Source: SAR116 cluster alpha proteobacterium HIMB100 (GTDB lineage: Bacteria > Pseudomonadota > Alphaproteobacteria > Puniceispirillales > Puniceispirillaceae). From it: a stretch of DNA of 64,000 nucleotides. The DNA lies in NCBI GenBank assembly GCA_000238815.2, contig AFXB01000010.1, positions 624,501-688,500 of the forward strand, given 5' to 3'. Each line of letters opens with the position of its first letter. Position 1 is the first letter of the stretch. A program made the translations under genes and the position numbers. Below, one piece after another: positions 17,826 through 29,861 of the stretch. The notes below the pieces were generated by a model that saw only the letters and a program-made list of their open reading frames with translations, had not been told where the DNA came from and did not search any database.

Positions 17826-18209
17826 ATTACCACGGACGTCCTAGCGCACCTTACCCCTGAACAGGTCAAAGATCTGGTGGTGCAATCGCTTGACGATAAT
17901 AAAGGGATCGATATTGTCTCCATTCCCCTGAGCGGTAAATCTTCGATGGCTGACTTCATGGTCATTGCCTCAGGCGGATCTTCGCGCCAGGTTTCAGCTT
18001 TGGCAGAACATCTTGAGGTACGCTTAAAGAAATCCGGCGTATCTATTCTGGGCAAAGAAGGCTTGTCTCAGGCAGACTGGGTCTTGCTGGATACCGCTGA
18101 GGTCATTGTTCACCTGTTCCGCCCTGAAGTGCGCGAATTTTATGCGCTAGAGCGGATGTGGGACAGCGCCGCCCCAACTGATGAAATTGTTCATGTCCAT
18201 GCTGATTAG
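17826..18209 (+). CDS. rsfS: Ribosomal silencing factor RsfS, apparent ATT start
   Basis: Binds L14 of the 50S subunit and blocks subunit joining in starvation. Conserved segments are LDDNKGIDI, GKSSMADFMVIASG, the WVLLD strand and VREFYALERMW. The frame opens after a stop at 17820-17822 and has no ATG, GTG or TTG before GTG 17877. Starting at 17877 would remove the first helix (LTPEQVKDLVVQSL), which family members keep. ATT 17826 lies 7 bases after GAGGAG (17813-17818) and gives a normal 127-residue protein. Between nadD and rlmH, as usual in alphaproteobacteria. Confidence 0.9.
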   Translation: MTTDVLAHLTPEQVKDLVVQSLDDNKGIDIVSIPLSGKSSMADFMVIASGGSSRQVSALAEHLEVRLKKSGVSILGKEGLSQADWVLLDTAEVIVHLFRPEVREFYALERMWDSAAPTDEIVHVHAD

Positions 18210-18230
18210 CACAGGCTGGTTGCCGGTCAG

Positions 18231-18698
18231 ATGAAACTGACCATATTGGCAATCGGAAAAGCCCGCAAAAGCCCTGAGGCTGAATTGTGGGCAGATTGGC
18301 TGAAGCGGTGCCCGTTTCCAGCAACATTGCAAGAATTTGACTCTCGGCTGCCCCCGGGGTCGGCCAGAACAGAAGATGAAAGCCGGAAAATGCTGCATTT
18401 TGTTCAGCAGGCGCAAGGGTCGACGAAGCGGCTGATTGGACTTGATCCAACAGGCATAAATATAAGTTCAGAAGAGCTTTCAGAGATGATTGGCAGATGG
18501 CGGGCTGATGGGGTATCACATTGCTTTTTTGCTGTTGGCGGGGCTGATGGTCACCACCACAATCTGGTGAAGGCGTGTGATAAACTGATTTCTTTTGGCC
18601 GGGTGACCTGGCCACACATGTTGTGCCGTGCAATGTTGGCTGAACAGCTTTACAGAGCAGAAATGATTCTTGCCCGTCACCCCTATCACCGGGCCTGA
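18231..18698 (+). CDS. rlmH: 23S rRNA pseudouridine-1915 N3-methyltransferase
   Basis: 155 residues, the SPOUT-family RlmH. It methylates pseudouridine 1915 in helix 69. The knotted SAM site shows IGLDPTG, FAVGGADGH and the C-terminal LLAEQLYRAEMI-like segment followed by HPYHRA, the conserved end of the family. Starts 21 bases after rsfS. Confidence 0.96.
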   Translation: MKLTILAIGKARKSPEAELWADWLKRCPFPATLQEFDSRLPPGSARTEDESRKMLHFVQQAQGSTKRLIGLDPTGINISSEELSEMIGRWRADGVSHCFFAVGGADGHHHNLVKACDKLISFGRVTWPHMLCRAMLAEQLYRAEMILARHPYHRA

Positions 18699-18795
18699 TG
18701 CAGGTATCAACCTTGACACGTGATATCTTGCTGGAACCTTCGCGCAGCGATATAACCAAATCCAGCGAAATTTCTGCAGCTCAGGACAAATAGTT

Positions 18796-20346
18796 ATGAC
18801 AGCACGACCGCCGGTAATCTTATGTATTATGGATGGTTGGGGCAATTGCTCAGCCGGGGCAGCAAATGCTGTATCACAAGCAAACACGCCTGTATTTGAT
18901 CAGCTGCTTCACAAGTTTCCCAACAGCCAGCTACACGCATCAGAACAAGCTGTGGGCCTGCCGAAAGGGCAGCCAGGTAATTCTGAGGTTGGGCATCTGA
19001 CAATCGGTTCAGGGCGCCTGATTCAACAAGATTTGCCGCGCATATCATCCGCTTGTGAATCCGGTGCGCTCAGCGACCTGGCCCCTTTGGTTCAGCTGGC
19101 TGATCATCTGGCAGAGCATGGCGGCAGCCTGCATCTGACGGGATTAACATCAACTGGCGGTGTTCATGCCCACAGTCAGCACATTATCTCCATTGCAAAC
19201 CTTATGGCTGAAGCAAATGTACCGGTATGGCTGCATATCATAACAGATGGCCGTGACACGCTGCCACAGGCCGCCCGCGAAGAGTTGCCTGCCTTTTTGG
19301 ACAGCTTGCCTGATAACTGCCGCGTGGCCAGCGTAACGGGGCGATATTTTGCCATGGACCGGGACAACAGGTGGGAGAGAACACAAGCTTTTTATGATGT
19401 TATGGTCACCGCACAAGCCCCTTACCATGCTGCAGATGCAATGCAGGCTGTTGAGCTTGCCTATCGCCGCGGCGAGACTGATGAGTTTGTGACCGCCACC
19501 TGTATCGATGGTTATACTGGCCCCAAACCAGATGATGGGTTACTTGTCGCCAATTTTCGAGTAGATCGCATACGGCAAATTCTTCGGGCTGTTGCCACGC
19601 CTGAGCAAACTGGCTGCCAGCTTCCTGATGAAGCCAGAAACGATTTGTTTACGGCCGGCATGCTCAGCCTGACACCTGTGGCAGATGATCTGGCAGATAA
19701 GGTGATGCCGCTGTTTTTACCCCCTGATCTCGGCAACGGCCTGGGTGAGACCATATCCAAAGCAGGGCTGACACAGTTAAGGGTTGCGGAAACAGAGAAA
19801 TATCCACATGTAACGTTCTTTTTCAATGGCGGACGTGAAACCGCCTTTGAAGGTGAAGACAGATATCTTGTTAATTCTCCGCAGGTCGCAACTTACGACT
19901 TACAGCCTGAAATGTCTGCCGAACAGGTTCTGGAGGCTGTCTTGAAGGCAATTCACAACCGCTCGCATGAGCTGATTATTGTGAATTTTGCCAACCCCGA
20001 TATGGTCGGCCATACCGGCGATTTAAACGCCGCCATTACTGCTGTGCAAACAGTTGATCAGGCTGTTGGTCAGATTGTCGATGCGACCCTGAATGCACGT
20101 GGCACATTACTGCTGACCGCAGATCATGGTAATTGTGAAGTGATGTGGGATGAGGCCGCAAATTCGCCACATACAGCCCATACAACCAATCTCGTTCCCT
20201 GTATTTTGATCACAAATACAGACCAAGCAGCGGCACGGAAGTTGCAGGATGGCAGTCTGGCTGATTTAGCGCCAACAATCCTTCATCTGTTAGGAATAGA
20301 CAAGCCTGAAGAGATGACCGGACAGTGCTTGATTCAACCAGCGTGA
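18796..20346 (+). CDS. gpmI: 2,3-bisphosphoglycerate-independent phosphoglycerate mutase
   Basis: 516 residues. Interconverts 3- and 2-phosphoglycerate using two Mn ions. The phosphoserine nucleophile is in GQPGNSEVGHLTIGSGR; metal ligands appear in MDGWG near the N-terminus, NFANPDMVGHTG and TADHGNCE. Full length for the alkaline-phosphatase-superfamily enzyme. Follows rlmH after 97 bases, and is followed directly by ctpA instead of the envC-like gene common in related genomes. Confidence 0.97.
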   Translation: MTARPPVILCIMDGWGNCSAGAANAVSQANTPVFDQLLHKFPNSQLHASEQAVGLPKGQPGNSEVGHLTIGSGRLIQQDLPRISSACESGALSDLAPLVQLADHLAEHGGSLHLTGLTSTGGVHAHSQHIISIANLMAEANVPVWLHIITDGRDTLPQAAREELPAFLDSLPDNCRVASVTGRYFAMDRDNRWERTQAFYDVMVTAQAPYHAADAMQAVELAYRRGETDEFVTATCIDGYTGPKPDDGLLVANFRVDRIRQILRAVATPEQTGCQLPDEARNDLFTAGMLSLTPVADDLADKVMPLFLPPDLGNGLGETISKAGLTQLRVAETEKYPHVTFFFNGGRETAFEGEDRYLVNSPQVATYDLQPEMSAEQVLEAVLKAIHNRSHELIIVNFANPDMVGHTGDLNAAITAVQTVDQAVGQIVDATLNARGTLLLTADHGNCEVMWDEAANSPHTAHTTNLVPCILITNTDQAAARKLQDGSLADLAPTILHLLGIDKPEEMTGQCLIQPA

Positions 20347-20464
20347 GCATAACCGGGCTGTTTTATCGCTGACAGGACAGGGACCAGAGGCTATGATGAC
20401 CAGACCGGCCAGCTATATGCGGATAGTTCAGATAAAACAGCAGCTTTAAAAAGGCCCTTTTTCG

Positions 20465-21769
20465 ATGACTTTCATATCCAGACACCGATTTTTCGTCGTT
20501 TCTTTCTTTATCTGTATTGTGGCGTCAGGGCTATTTTTAGCGGCACCATATACAACACGGGCGCAGTCAAATAATGATGAGACCTATCGCCAGCTCACCC
20601 TGTTCGGTGATGTGTTTCAACGCGTAAGAAGTGATTATGTTGAACAGGTTTCTGATCAAGAGCTCATTGAAGCTGCCATCAACGGAATGCTCACGTCGCT
20701 TGACCCACATTCAGCCTATTTGCCTGATGATAATTTCAAGAAAATGCAGGTACAGACCAAAGGAAAGTTTGGCGGGCTTGGCATTGAAGTGACAATGGAA
20801 AATGGGTTTGTAAAAGTCGTCTCGCCAATTGATGACACACCAGCAGATAAAGCGGGTCTGCAGCCTGAGGATTTGATCATCTCTGTTGACGGGTTCAGTA
20901 TTGTCGGGCTGACCTTGAATGAAGCAGTAGATAAGCTGCGCGGGCCTATTGGCTCTAACGTGAAGATTACTGTACAACGCGCTCAGGATGAACCGTTCGA
21001 AGTTGATATCATCAGAGACGAGATAAAAATCCGGTCAGTGCGTTCACGTCTTTATGACAGTGTAGGATATGTGCGGATCACAACCTTTTCTGAACAGACT
21101 TCACCTGGCCTTCAAAAAGCTCTTGATGATTTGCAAGCTGAATCAGGTGACGGGCTGACCGGCCTTGTGCTCGATTTACGTAACAACCCTGGCGGGTTGC
21201 TGTCAGAAGCCATCAGAGTATCAGACGCCTTCTTGCAAGAAGGTGAGATTGTTTCGACACGCGGGCGCGGGGAAAGTGATATCCAGCATGCCTATGCCCG
21301 CCCGGGCGATATCAGTGACGGGTTGCCCATTGTGGTGTTGATTAATTCTGGGTCCGCATCCGCATCAGAGATTGTGGCTGGTGCATTAAAAGACCACCGC
21401 AGGGCCATAGTGATGGGCACGCGTTCCTTTGGTAAAGGGTCAGTGCAAACCATCACCCCAATGCCTGGACATGGGGCCATGCGGCTGACCACAGCCCGCT
21501 ATTTCACCCCGTCTGGTGTATCTATTCAGGCCAAGGGCATTACCCCTGATATTGAGGTGGCTCTGGCCAGAATTGAAAAGCTTGAGGGCGGACCGGTACG
21601 TGAAGAAGATTTGCGCGGCGCGCTGGACAGTAAGGAAGACAGCTCAGCAACAACAGAAGAGACAACAGAGCCGCCAGCAGATCCGATTGAAGTCGATTAT
21701 CAATTGGCTCGGGCAATTGACCTTCTTCAGGGGCTGACTGTCTTTTCAGCACTCTCGTCAAATTCATAA
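20465..21769 (+). CDS. ctpA: S41 C-terminal processing peptidase
   Basis: 434 residues with an N-terminal signal/anchor (about 9-33, ending TTRAQ). A PDZ domain is at about 95-175 (GKFGGLGIEV). The catalytic serine is S299 in NSGSASASEI, with K324 and Q328 in GKGSVQT; the spacing of 25 and 4 equals the S/K/Q set of B. subtilis CtpB. Periplasmic protease that trims or degrades proteins, often cell-wall hydrolases. There is no Shine-Dalgarno; a short A/T palindrome abuts the ATG. rppH follows 18 bases later. Confidence 0.94.
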   Translation: MTFISRHRFFVVSFFICIVASGLFLAAPYTTRAQSNNDETYRQLTLFGDVFQRVRSDYVEQVSDQELIEAAINGMLTSLDPHSAYLPDDNFKKMQVQTKGKFGGLGIEVTMENGFVKVVSPIDDTPADKAGLQPEDLIISVDGFSIVGLTLNEAVDKLRGPIGSNVKITVQRAQDEPFEVDIIRDEIKIRSVRSRLYDSVGYVRITTFSEQTSPGLQKALDDLQAESGDGLTGLVLDLRNNPGGLLSEAIRVSDAFLQEGEIVSTRGRGESDIQHAYARPGDISDGLPIVVLINSGSASASEIVAGALKDHRRAIVMGTRSFGKGSVQTITPMPGHGAMRLTTARYFTPSGVSIQAKGITPDIEVALARIEKLEGGPVREEDLRGALDSKEDSSATTEETTEPPADPIEVDYQLARAIDLLQGLTVFSALSSNS

Positions 21770-21787
21770 ACCAGGGTATCTGCAAAA

Positions 21788-22288
21788 ATGAAACAGACAA
21801 AGACACCTGCGCTTCGCTATCAGGATCGTCCATACCGGCCGTGTGTTGGGATTATGCTGATTAACGGCCAGGGCTACGTCTTTAGTGGTCAGCGTCTGGA
21901 CAACCGGGCTGAAGCTTGGCAAATGCCGCAAGGCGGCATTGATGAAGGTGAAGATGTACACACCGCTTGTTTCCGTGAAATGCGGGAAGAAATCGGCACA
22001 AACAAAGCCGAAATCCTGCGGCTCCACCCAGACTGGCTGAATTATGATATTCCCAGACCTCTGGCAGACAGCTTGTGGTCAGGGACTTATCGTGGCCAGA
22101 CTCAAAAATGGGTAGCCTTACGCTTCACAGGTGAAGACAGCGACATCAACATTCAAACTGAGGAACCAGAGTTTGCAGCCTGGCAATGGCTCTCGCCTGA
22201 CGAGCTGATCCAACGCGCGGTGCCGTTCAAACGGGATGTTTATTCAAACATAATGGCCGAATTCAGGGACCTGTTGCTTATCCCCTGA
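21788..22288 (+). CDS. rppH: RNA pyrophosphohydrolase (Nudix)
   Basis: 166 residues. Removes pyrophosphate from 5' triphosphate mRNA ends to start decay. The Nudix box is complete: GGIDEGEDVHTACFREMREE followed by IG. The N-terminal YRPCVGIMLIN and C-terminal RDVYSNIMAEFRDLL match alphaproteobacterial RppH/IalA. Convergent with atpC, 48 bases apart. Confidence 0.95.
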   Translation: MKQTKTPALRYQDRPYRPCVGIMLINGQGYVFSGQRLDNRAEAWQMPQGGIDEGEDVHTACFREMREEIGTNKAEILRLHPDWLNYDIPRPLADSLWSGTYRGQTQKWVALRFTGEDSDINIQTEEPEFAAWQWLSPDELIQRAVPFKRDVYSNIMAEFRDLLLIP

Positions 22289-22336
22289 AATCCGGCCAGT
22301 TATGATTTTTTTTAGATTGCGGTTAAAAGCTGCCGA

Positions 22337-22690
22337 TTATAGCGCAGCTTCAACCTCTTTCAGGAAATCAGATTCAGCTTCGCCAGCTGCTTTTACCCGT
22401 TCTGAAATTTCCTGGGCATTTACCTTGCCTAGATCTTCAGCTCTTTCAGTCAGTATAGTCACACCTTCAGGGGTTACATCAGCAATGCCGCCATCGATCA
22501 TCAGCCTGTCGATGACTTTGCCCCCTTCATAGACCTCAACCACACCACGCTGCAGATTGGCCAGCAGGGCCGAATGGCGGGGAAGGACGCCAAAGAATCC
22601 TTCACTGCCCGGAATGACAACCATCTCAACAGACTTGGAGACCAGAACACATCCTGGGGTCACAAGTTCCATCATTGTTGTTTCGGCCAT
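22337..22690 (-). CDS. atpC: ATP synthase F1 epsilon subunit
   Basis: 117 residues, near-complete beta-sandwich domain with SKSVEMVVIPGSEGFFGVLPRH, then a short helical tail. The C-terminal helices are shorter than in E. coli, which is common in this class and bears on how strongly epsilon inhibits hydrolysis. Last gene of the F1 operon atpHAGDC. Confidence 0.95.
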   Translation of the reverse strand: MAETTMMELVTPGCVLVSKSVEMVVIPGSEGFFGVLPRHSALLANLQRGVVEVYEGGKVIDRLMIDGGIADVTPEGVTILTERAEDLGKVNAQEISERVKAAGEAESDFLKEVEAAL

Positions 22691-22744
22691 AGCCCACTCA
22701 CCTTTATCTTTTACGCGCTGGTGCTGCTGTCTGACATGTTAATG

Positions 22745-25088
<2,344 letters not shown>

Positions 25089-25144
25089 CTGGTATGCTCC
25101 TCACATCATGTCAGCCCGCCAAACAGCGCAGCTCACATCTCTCC

Positions 25145-26680
25145 TCAGGCAAAGCTCTTCGCGTAAGACCCGATCAGATCATGAAGTTCTTTGTCAGTCG
25201 TCTCAGAAATGCTTTTATCTTTCTGGATGGCTGCCAAAATCTTCTTACCTGACCCGCGAAGCTGATCCAGAAGTCCGGCTTCGAAGCGGCCAACATCAGC
25301 CAAATCAATGCCGTCCAGGTAGCCCTTCACGCCAGCAAAAATTACCGCTACCTGCTCTTCGACCAACATTGGCGAATATTGAGGCTGTTTCAGCAATTCA
25401 GTCAGACGCGCACCACGCTCCAAAAGCTGTCGTGTTGACGCATCCATGTCTGAGGCGAATTGCGCAAAGGCGGCCATTTCACGATATTGCGCCAGCTCCA
25501 GCTTGATGGTACCCGCAACCTGTTTCATCGCCTTGATCTGCGCAGCTGAACCCACACGAGACACAGACAGACCCACATTCACGGCCGGCCGAATACCTTT
25601 ATAGAACAAATCTGTTTCCAGGAAAATCTGACCATCGGTAATCGAAATCACATTTGTCGGGATAAAGGCTGACACATCGCCGCCCTGAGTTTCAATCACA
25701 GGAAGGGCAGTCAGTGAACCCGCACCATTTTCATCATTCATCTTCGCCGCCCGCTCCAGCAGACGTGAGTGCAGATAGAAAACGTCGCCAGGATAAGCCT
25801 CACGGCCTGGCGGACGACGCAGCAACAAGCTCATCTGGCGGTAAGCCACAGCCTGCTTAGACAAATCGTCAAACACCACCAGTGCATGCATGCCGTTATC
25901 ACGGAAATATTCGCCCATTGCAGCAGCGGTATAAGGTGCCAGGAACTGCATCGGGGCTGGGTCTGAAGCTGTCGCCGCCACCACGATAGAATAGTCCATC
26001 GCGCCATTTTCTTCGAGCGAGCGCACGATTTGCGCAACAGTTGACCGTTTCTGCCCAACAGCAACATAGATACAGAACAGCTTTTTACTGTCATCATCAC
26101 CGGCAGCCTCATTCACGGCTTTCTGGTTGATGAATGTGTCAACAGCAATCGCTGTCTTGCCTGTCTGGCGGTCACCAATAATCAATTCCCGCTGGCCACG
26201 ACCGATTGGGATCAGGCTGTCGATTGCCTTCAGACCTGTCTGCATGGGCTCATGCACAGATTTCCGCGGCATGATTCCAGGGGCTTTTACCTCAACCCGT
26301 GAACGGGTCACATCTTTAATCGGGCCTTTGCCATCAATCGGGTTGCCCAACGCGTCAACAACACGTCCTAACAGGCCTTTGCCAACAGGCGCATCAACAA
26401 TGGATGAGGTCCGGCGAACGGTATCACCTTCTTTAATGCCGCGGTCGCTGCCGAAAATAACGATACCGACATTGTCTGTTTCCAGATTGAGGGCCATCCC
26501 TTTGATGCCCCCGTCAAATTCAACCAACTCACCAGCCTGAACCTGATCAAGACCATATACACGAGCAATACCGTCACCGACTGACAGCACACGCCCCACC
26601 TCAGCAACTTCAGCTTCGCTGCCAAAATTTGAAATTTGATCTTTCAGGATCGCTGAAATTTCAGCGGCACGAATATCCAT
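25145..26680 (-). CDS. atpA: ATP synthase F1 alpha subunit
   Basis: 511 residues from ATG 26680. Walker A is [19 protein letters not shown] and the arginine-finger region [10 protein letters not shown] are intact. The ATG shares its A with the TGA of atpH (TGATG), so translation is coupled; AAGGGTG lies upstream. A GTG at 26683 directly before it is a less likely start. Confidence 0.98.
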   Translation of the reverse strand: MDIRAAEISAILKDQISNFGSEAEVAEVGRVLSVGDGIARVYGLDQVQAGELVEFDGGIKGMALNLETDNVGIVIFGSDRGIKEGDTVRRTSSIVDAPVGKGLLGRVVDALGNPIDGKGPIKDVTRSRVEVKAPGIMPRKSVHEPMQTGLKAIDSLIPIGRGQRELIIGDRQTGKTAIAVDTFINQKAVNEAAGDDDSKKLFCIYVAVGQKRSTVAQIVRSLEENGAMDYSIVVAATASDPAPMQFLAPYTAAAMGEYFRDNGMHALVVFDDLSKQAVAYRQMSLLLRRPPGREAYPGDVFYLHSRLLERAAKMNDENGAGSLTALPVIETQGGDVSAFIPTNVISITDGQIFLETDLFYKGIRPAVNVGLSVSRVGSAAQIKAMKQVAGTIKLELAQYREMAAFAQFASDMDASTRQLLERGARLTELLKQPQYSPMLVEEQVAVIFAGVKGYLDGIDLADVGRFEAGLLDQLRGSGKKILAAIQKDKSISETTDKELHDLIGSYAKSFA

Positions 26681-27234
26681 CACGCTACACCCTTCATTGC
26701 GGCTTCAAGCCGGTTAAGTTTCGTTTTTACAGACGTATCAAACAAACGGGAGCCGATACGCACGACAAGACCGCCCAATAATGAGGGATCAACCTTCATT
26801 TCAAGCGATATATTCTTTGACCCAGCAAGTTTGGCCACAGTGGCTTCAACAGCTTTACGCCGTTTATCATCCAGTAAAACAGCTGAGGTAACCTCGGCTG
26901 ATATCTGGCCATTACGCCGGGCAACTTCTTCAGCAAAGGCTGTAATAATTTGAGGAAGGGCAAACAGGCGACCATTATCAGCAACCGCCCCGAGAAATTT
27001 ATTTGTCAGCTTGTTCGCGCCAGCCTTGTCCATAACAGCCATTATCGCTTTTGACTGGTCAGCGCGCGTATAAACAGGTGAGCTGACGAGAGATTTGAGA
27101 TCATCATTTTCGGCGATCATATCTCTCAGGCTTTTTAAATCTGAAAGAACGGCGTCTGTGGCTTTCGCCTCAACAGCCAAATCGTATAATGCCCCCGCAT
27201 AGCGGCCAGCAAGACCTTTTGCATTTGAACTCAC
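26680..27234 (-). CDS. atpH: ATP synthase F1 delta subunit
   Basis: Links the F1 head to the peripheral stalk. 184 residues from GTG 27234, chosen because GATGAGG lies 8 bases upstream and [19 protein letters not shown] is the normal N-terminus; the open frame to 27333 has no homologous sequence. The conserved C-terminal [21 protein letters not shown] is present. First gene of atpHAGDC, with a 270-base gap to priA. Confidence 0.94.
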   Translation of the reverse strand: MSSNAKGLAGRYAGALYDLAVEAKATDAVLSDLKSLRDMIAENDDLKSLVSSPVYTRADQSKAIMAVMDKAGANKLTNKFLGAVADNGRLFALPQIITAFAEEVARRNGQISAEVTSAVLLDDKRRKAVEATVAKLAGSKNISLEMKVDPSLLGGLVVRIGSRLFDTSVKTKLNRLEAAMKGVA

Positions 27235-27472
27235 GACGCTGTCCTCATCGCTTTTAACATACTCTTTGGGCCCTTGACCGCATGCCTGTGCGTTCTGACA
27301 TTTGTCATCGCAAACCGGAATCGTCCCTGTCATACCGGCGCTTGGTCAATTTTCCATGTGGGAGTTATCATACCCCTCAGGGAAAGGCAACTCTGAGACA
27401 GGCAAAAAAACACCCTGCGGCAATAATATACATAACTTTTAGCAACAGAAGCGCAATTCCCCGCAATCAGCC

Positions 27473-27501
27473 CGGCAGCCAGGGCAAGAGCGCGGCTGCC
27501 G
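27473..27501 (-). other. Hairpin just after priA
   Basis: An 8-base-pair GC stem (CGGCAGCC at 27473-27480 and GGCTGCCG at 27494-27501) three bases past the priA stop. It has no T-run, so it may be a weak or Rho-assisted 3' end rather than a classic terminator. The rest of the gap to atpH (27235-27472) must hold the atp promoter; a TATATT box near 27427 on this strand is the only hint. Confidence 0.35.
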
Positions 27502-27504
27502 CGT

Positions 27505-29799
27505 TTACAGAAAACTGTAGGGGTCAATATCACAAACCAGACGAACCCCAGAAGGCAGCTCAGCTTGAGATAGCCACTCATCAACAATTTTTCCGATCGC
27601 CACCTGACGTTCAGTGCGGACCAGAAATCTGATCCTGAACTGTCCTCTTACCCGGCTGAGCGGGGCCTGGGCAGGGCCAAAAATATCGACTTTTGCAAAT
27701 TGAGGTCTGATGTCATTCAAATGCCGCGCAGCCTGTTCCAGCTTGACGATATCACTGGCAGACAGAATCAGCGCTGCCAGACGGCCAAAGGGGGGCATGC
27801 CTGCCGCTTGCCGGGCTTCTGCCTCAGCTTGCATAAATTTGTCCCTGGCTTCATTCGGATTGTCCTGCGGCCCGACAACCAGCGCCTGCATCACCGGATG
27901 GTGCGGCTGAAATGTCTGAATCATAACCTTACCCGGCCGCTCACCTCGACCGCTTCTGCCTGCCACCTGCCATAATAATTGATAGGTTCGCTCTGCTGCC
28001 CGCAAATCTCCGCCGCCCAGCCCTAAATCAGCATCAACAACACCAACCAGAGTGAGAAACGGAAAATGATGGCCTTTGGCGGCCATTTGTGTGCCGATCA
28101 AAATGTCAATTTCACCTGCCTGAATAGCGGCAAACAAAGCATCTGCCGCGCTGGTCTGAACCGTATCACTGGACAGTACAGCGATCCTAGCTTCTGGAAA
28201 TCGTTCGCAGAGTTCTTCATACAGACGTTCAACACCCGGACCTACCGCACGAAGGCCGCCGGTGGTCTCGCAAGAGGGACAGGTCTGTGTAATCGGCTGG
28301 CCAATGCCGCAGAAATGACATTGAACACGTCCAGCCAGCTTATGTGTGACCAGCAACGAATCACATTGATGACAGGTCAGCCTGTGCCCACAGTCACCGC
28401 AAACCGTCATCGGCGCATAGCCACGACGATTTAAAAATAATAAGGACTGCTCTCCTGCCTCTAGCCGTTCAGTCACAGCCTCCATTAATTCAGCAGATAA
28501 CCATTTTCCAGCTTCCGGCTTGGATAAGCGCAAATCAATCAGGCTGACATCAGGCAAATGGGCAGACCCATAGCGGCTTTTCAGAGGCCAATGATACCAG
28601 CCAGTTTGCCCTGCTGCAGTTCGACCTTCAACAGCACTGATAGTTTCACCACATCCAGCATGTGTCCAACTTTCCAATGAAGGTGTCGCGCTGGCCAGCA
28701 GAACCGGAACATCATGTATCTTGGCCCGCAGAATCGCCATGTCACGTGCCTGATAGCTGACGTGATCTTCTTGTTTGTAACTGCCGTCATGTTCTTCATC
28801 GACAATAATAAGACCAGGAGATGAGAACGGCAGAAACAAAGCAGAACGGGCGCCCGCAACAACCATTGGCTGGCCAGAAATAGCTTGCCGCCAGATTGAT
28901 TTGCGCCGCGCCGCTGATACTGATGAATGCCAAATATAAGGCGCATAGCCAAACCATTTTTCAAATCTGGCCTTCCAGGAGGTGGTCAAGGCAATTTCGG
29001 GAAGCAAAATCAACACCTGTTTTCCTGCAGCCACCTGTTTTACAACCTGATCAAAATAAACCTCTGTCTTGCCCGACCCGGTGATGCCGTCAATCAAATG
29101 CACGCTGAAGGCGCCCGCCAGCGTGTCAATGCCATCAGCGATCTGTTGTTGAGCAGAGGTAAGGGTAAATTCAGCACATAAAGCAGAGCCCGGCGGCATC
29201 TCATTTGTACCCGCCGGCGCCAATCGCGGCTGGCTGGACCGGTTAAGCGCCCCGTCATCTGCCAACCCTTTAATAACAGAGGCTGACACGCCAACCTCGC
29301 GCGATAAATCCACCAAGGGCAGCGGCGGAGCCGACTGAAGAAAGCTGAGTACACGCTGGCGTTGCGGCGTTAACCGCAACCCGTCAGGCAGCTGCGCAGA
29401 CAAATGATAAACTGTCTGCTCAGGCGGAGGCAAAAAGGCTGAAGGTGTGTTCAGCATTAGGCGCATGACAGACCCGAATGGGGCAAGAGTCCAGCGGCTC
29501 ACCGCTTGCAGAAATCGAAGCGTCTCGTCTGACAAAGCAGGCACGTCAGCCAGGCTGATAACCGTTTTCAGCTTGGCCGGCGCGATATCAGCTTTTTGGT
29601 CATGGCCAGTGACAACACCCCAAATTTCGCGACCAGCTAAAGGCGCCTTTACAATGCTCCCCACCGCGCAATGCGCAGCCGGACCAGCAATATAATCATA
29701 AATCTGCATCTGGCCCCGCCGGATCGGGACAGGTACAGCGACCTGACACAGAACAGAGCCGCCTGTCATGACATCTGCCTGATCGCTGGGTGTATCCAC
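27505..29799 (-). CDS. priA: Primosomal protein N' (replication-restart helicase PriA)
   Basis: 764 residues. Superfamily 2 helicase that reloads the replisome at repaired forks. The 3'-binding domain is N-terminal. The helicase shows Walker A DGITGSGKTEVYF and box II VDEEHDGSYKQ; the zinc module has eight cysteines from CGDCGHRLTCHQC to CHFCGIG and CPSC. The QAAGRSGR-type motif VI appears as VAGRSGRGERPGKV. Complete. Lies between atpH and fsa, a conserved alphaproteobacterial setting. Confidence 0.96.
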   Translation of the reverse strand: MDTPSDQADVMTGGSVLCQVAVPVPIRRGQMQIYDYIAGPAAHCAVGSIVKAPLAGREIWGVVTGHDQKADIAPAKLKTVISLADVPALSDETLRFLQAVSRWTLAPFGSVMRLMLNTPSAFLPPPEQTVYHLSAQLPDGLRLTPQRQRVLSFLQSAPPLPLVDLSREVGVSASVIKGLADDGALNRSSQPRLAPAGTNEMPPGSALCAEFTLTSAQQQIADGIDTLAGAFSVHLIDGITGSGKTEVYFDQVVKQVAAGKQVLILLPEIALTTSWKARFEKWFGYAPYIWHSSVSAARRKSIWRQAISGQPMVVAGARSALFLPFSSPGLIIVDEEHDGSYKQEDHVSYQARDMAILRAKIHDVPVLLASATPSLESWTHAGCGETISAVEGRTAAGQTGWYHWPLKSRYGSAHLPDVSLIDLRLSKPEAGKWLSAELMEAVTERLEAGEQSLLFLNRRGYAPMTVCGDCGHRLTCHQCDSLLVTHKLAGRVQCHFCGIGQPITQTCPSCETTGGLRAVGPGVERLYEELCERFPEARIAVLSSDTVQTSAADALFAAIQAGEIDILIGTQMAAKGHHFPFLTLVGVVDADLGLGGGDLRAAERTYQLLWQVAGRSGRGERPGKVMIQTFQPHHPVMQALVVGPQDNPNEARDKFMQAEAEARQAAGMPPFGRLAALILSASDIVKLEQAARHLNDIRPQFAKVDIFGPAQAPLSRVRGQFRIRFLVRTERQVAIGKIVDEWLSQAELPSGVRLVCDIDPYSFL

Positions 29800-29830
29800 G
29801 CCGGAAGCTCCTCTTTTTAACTAGAAATAT

Positions 29831-29861
29831 GCCAGATGGCTTTTACCATTGCCATTCTGGC
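29831..29861. other. Inverted repeat in the priA-fsa divergent gap
   Basis: GCCAGATGGC (29831-29840) and GCCATTCTGGC (29851-29861) form an imperfect stem with a 10-base loop, 32 bases before the priA start in the 225-base gap. No T-run follows on either strand. It could be an operator or a leader hairpin for priA. Nothing else was recognised in the gap. Confidence 0.3.
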
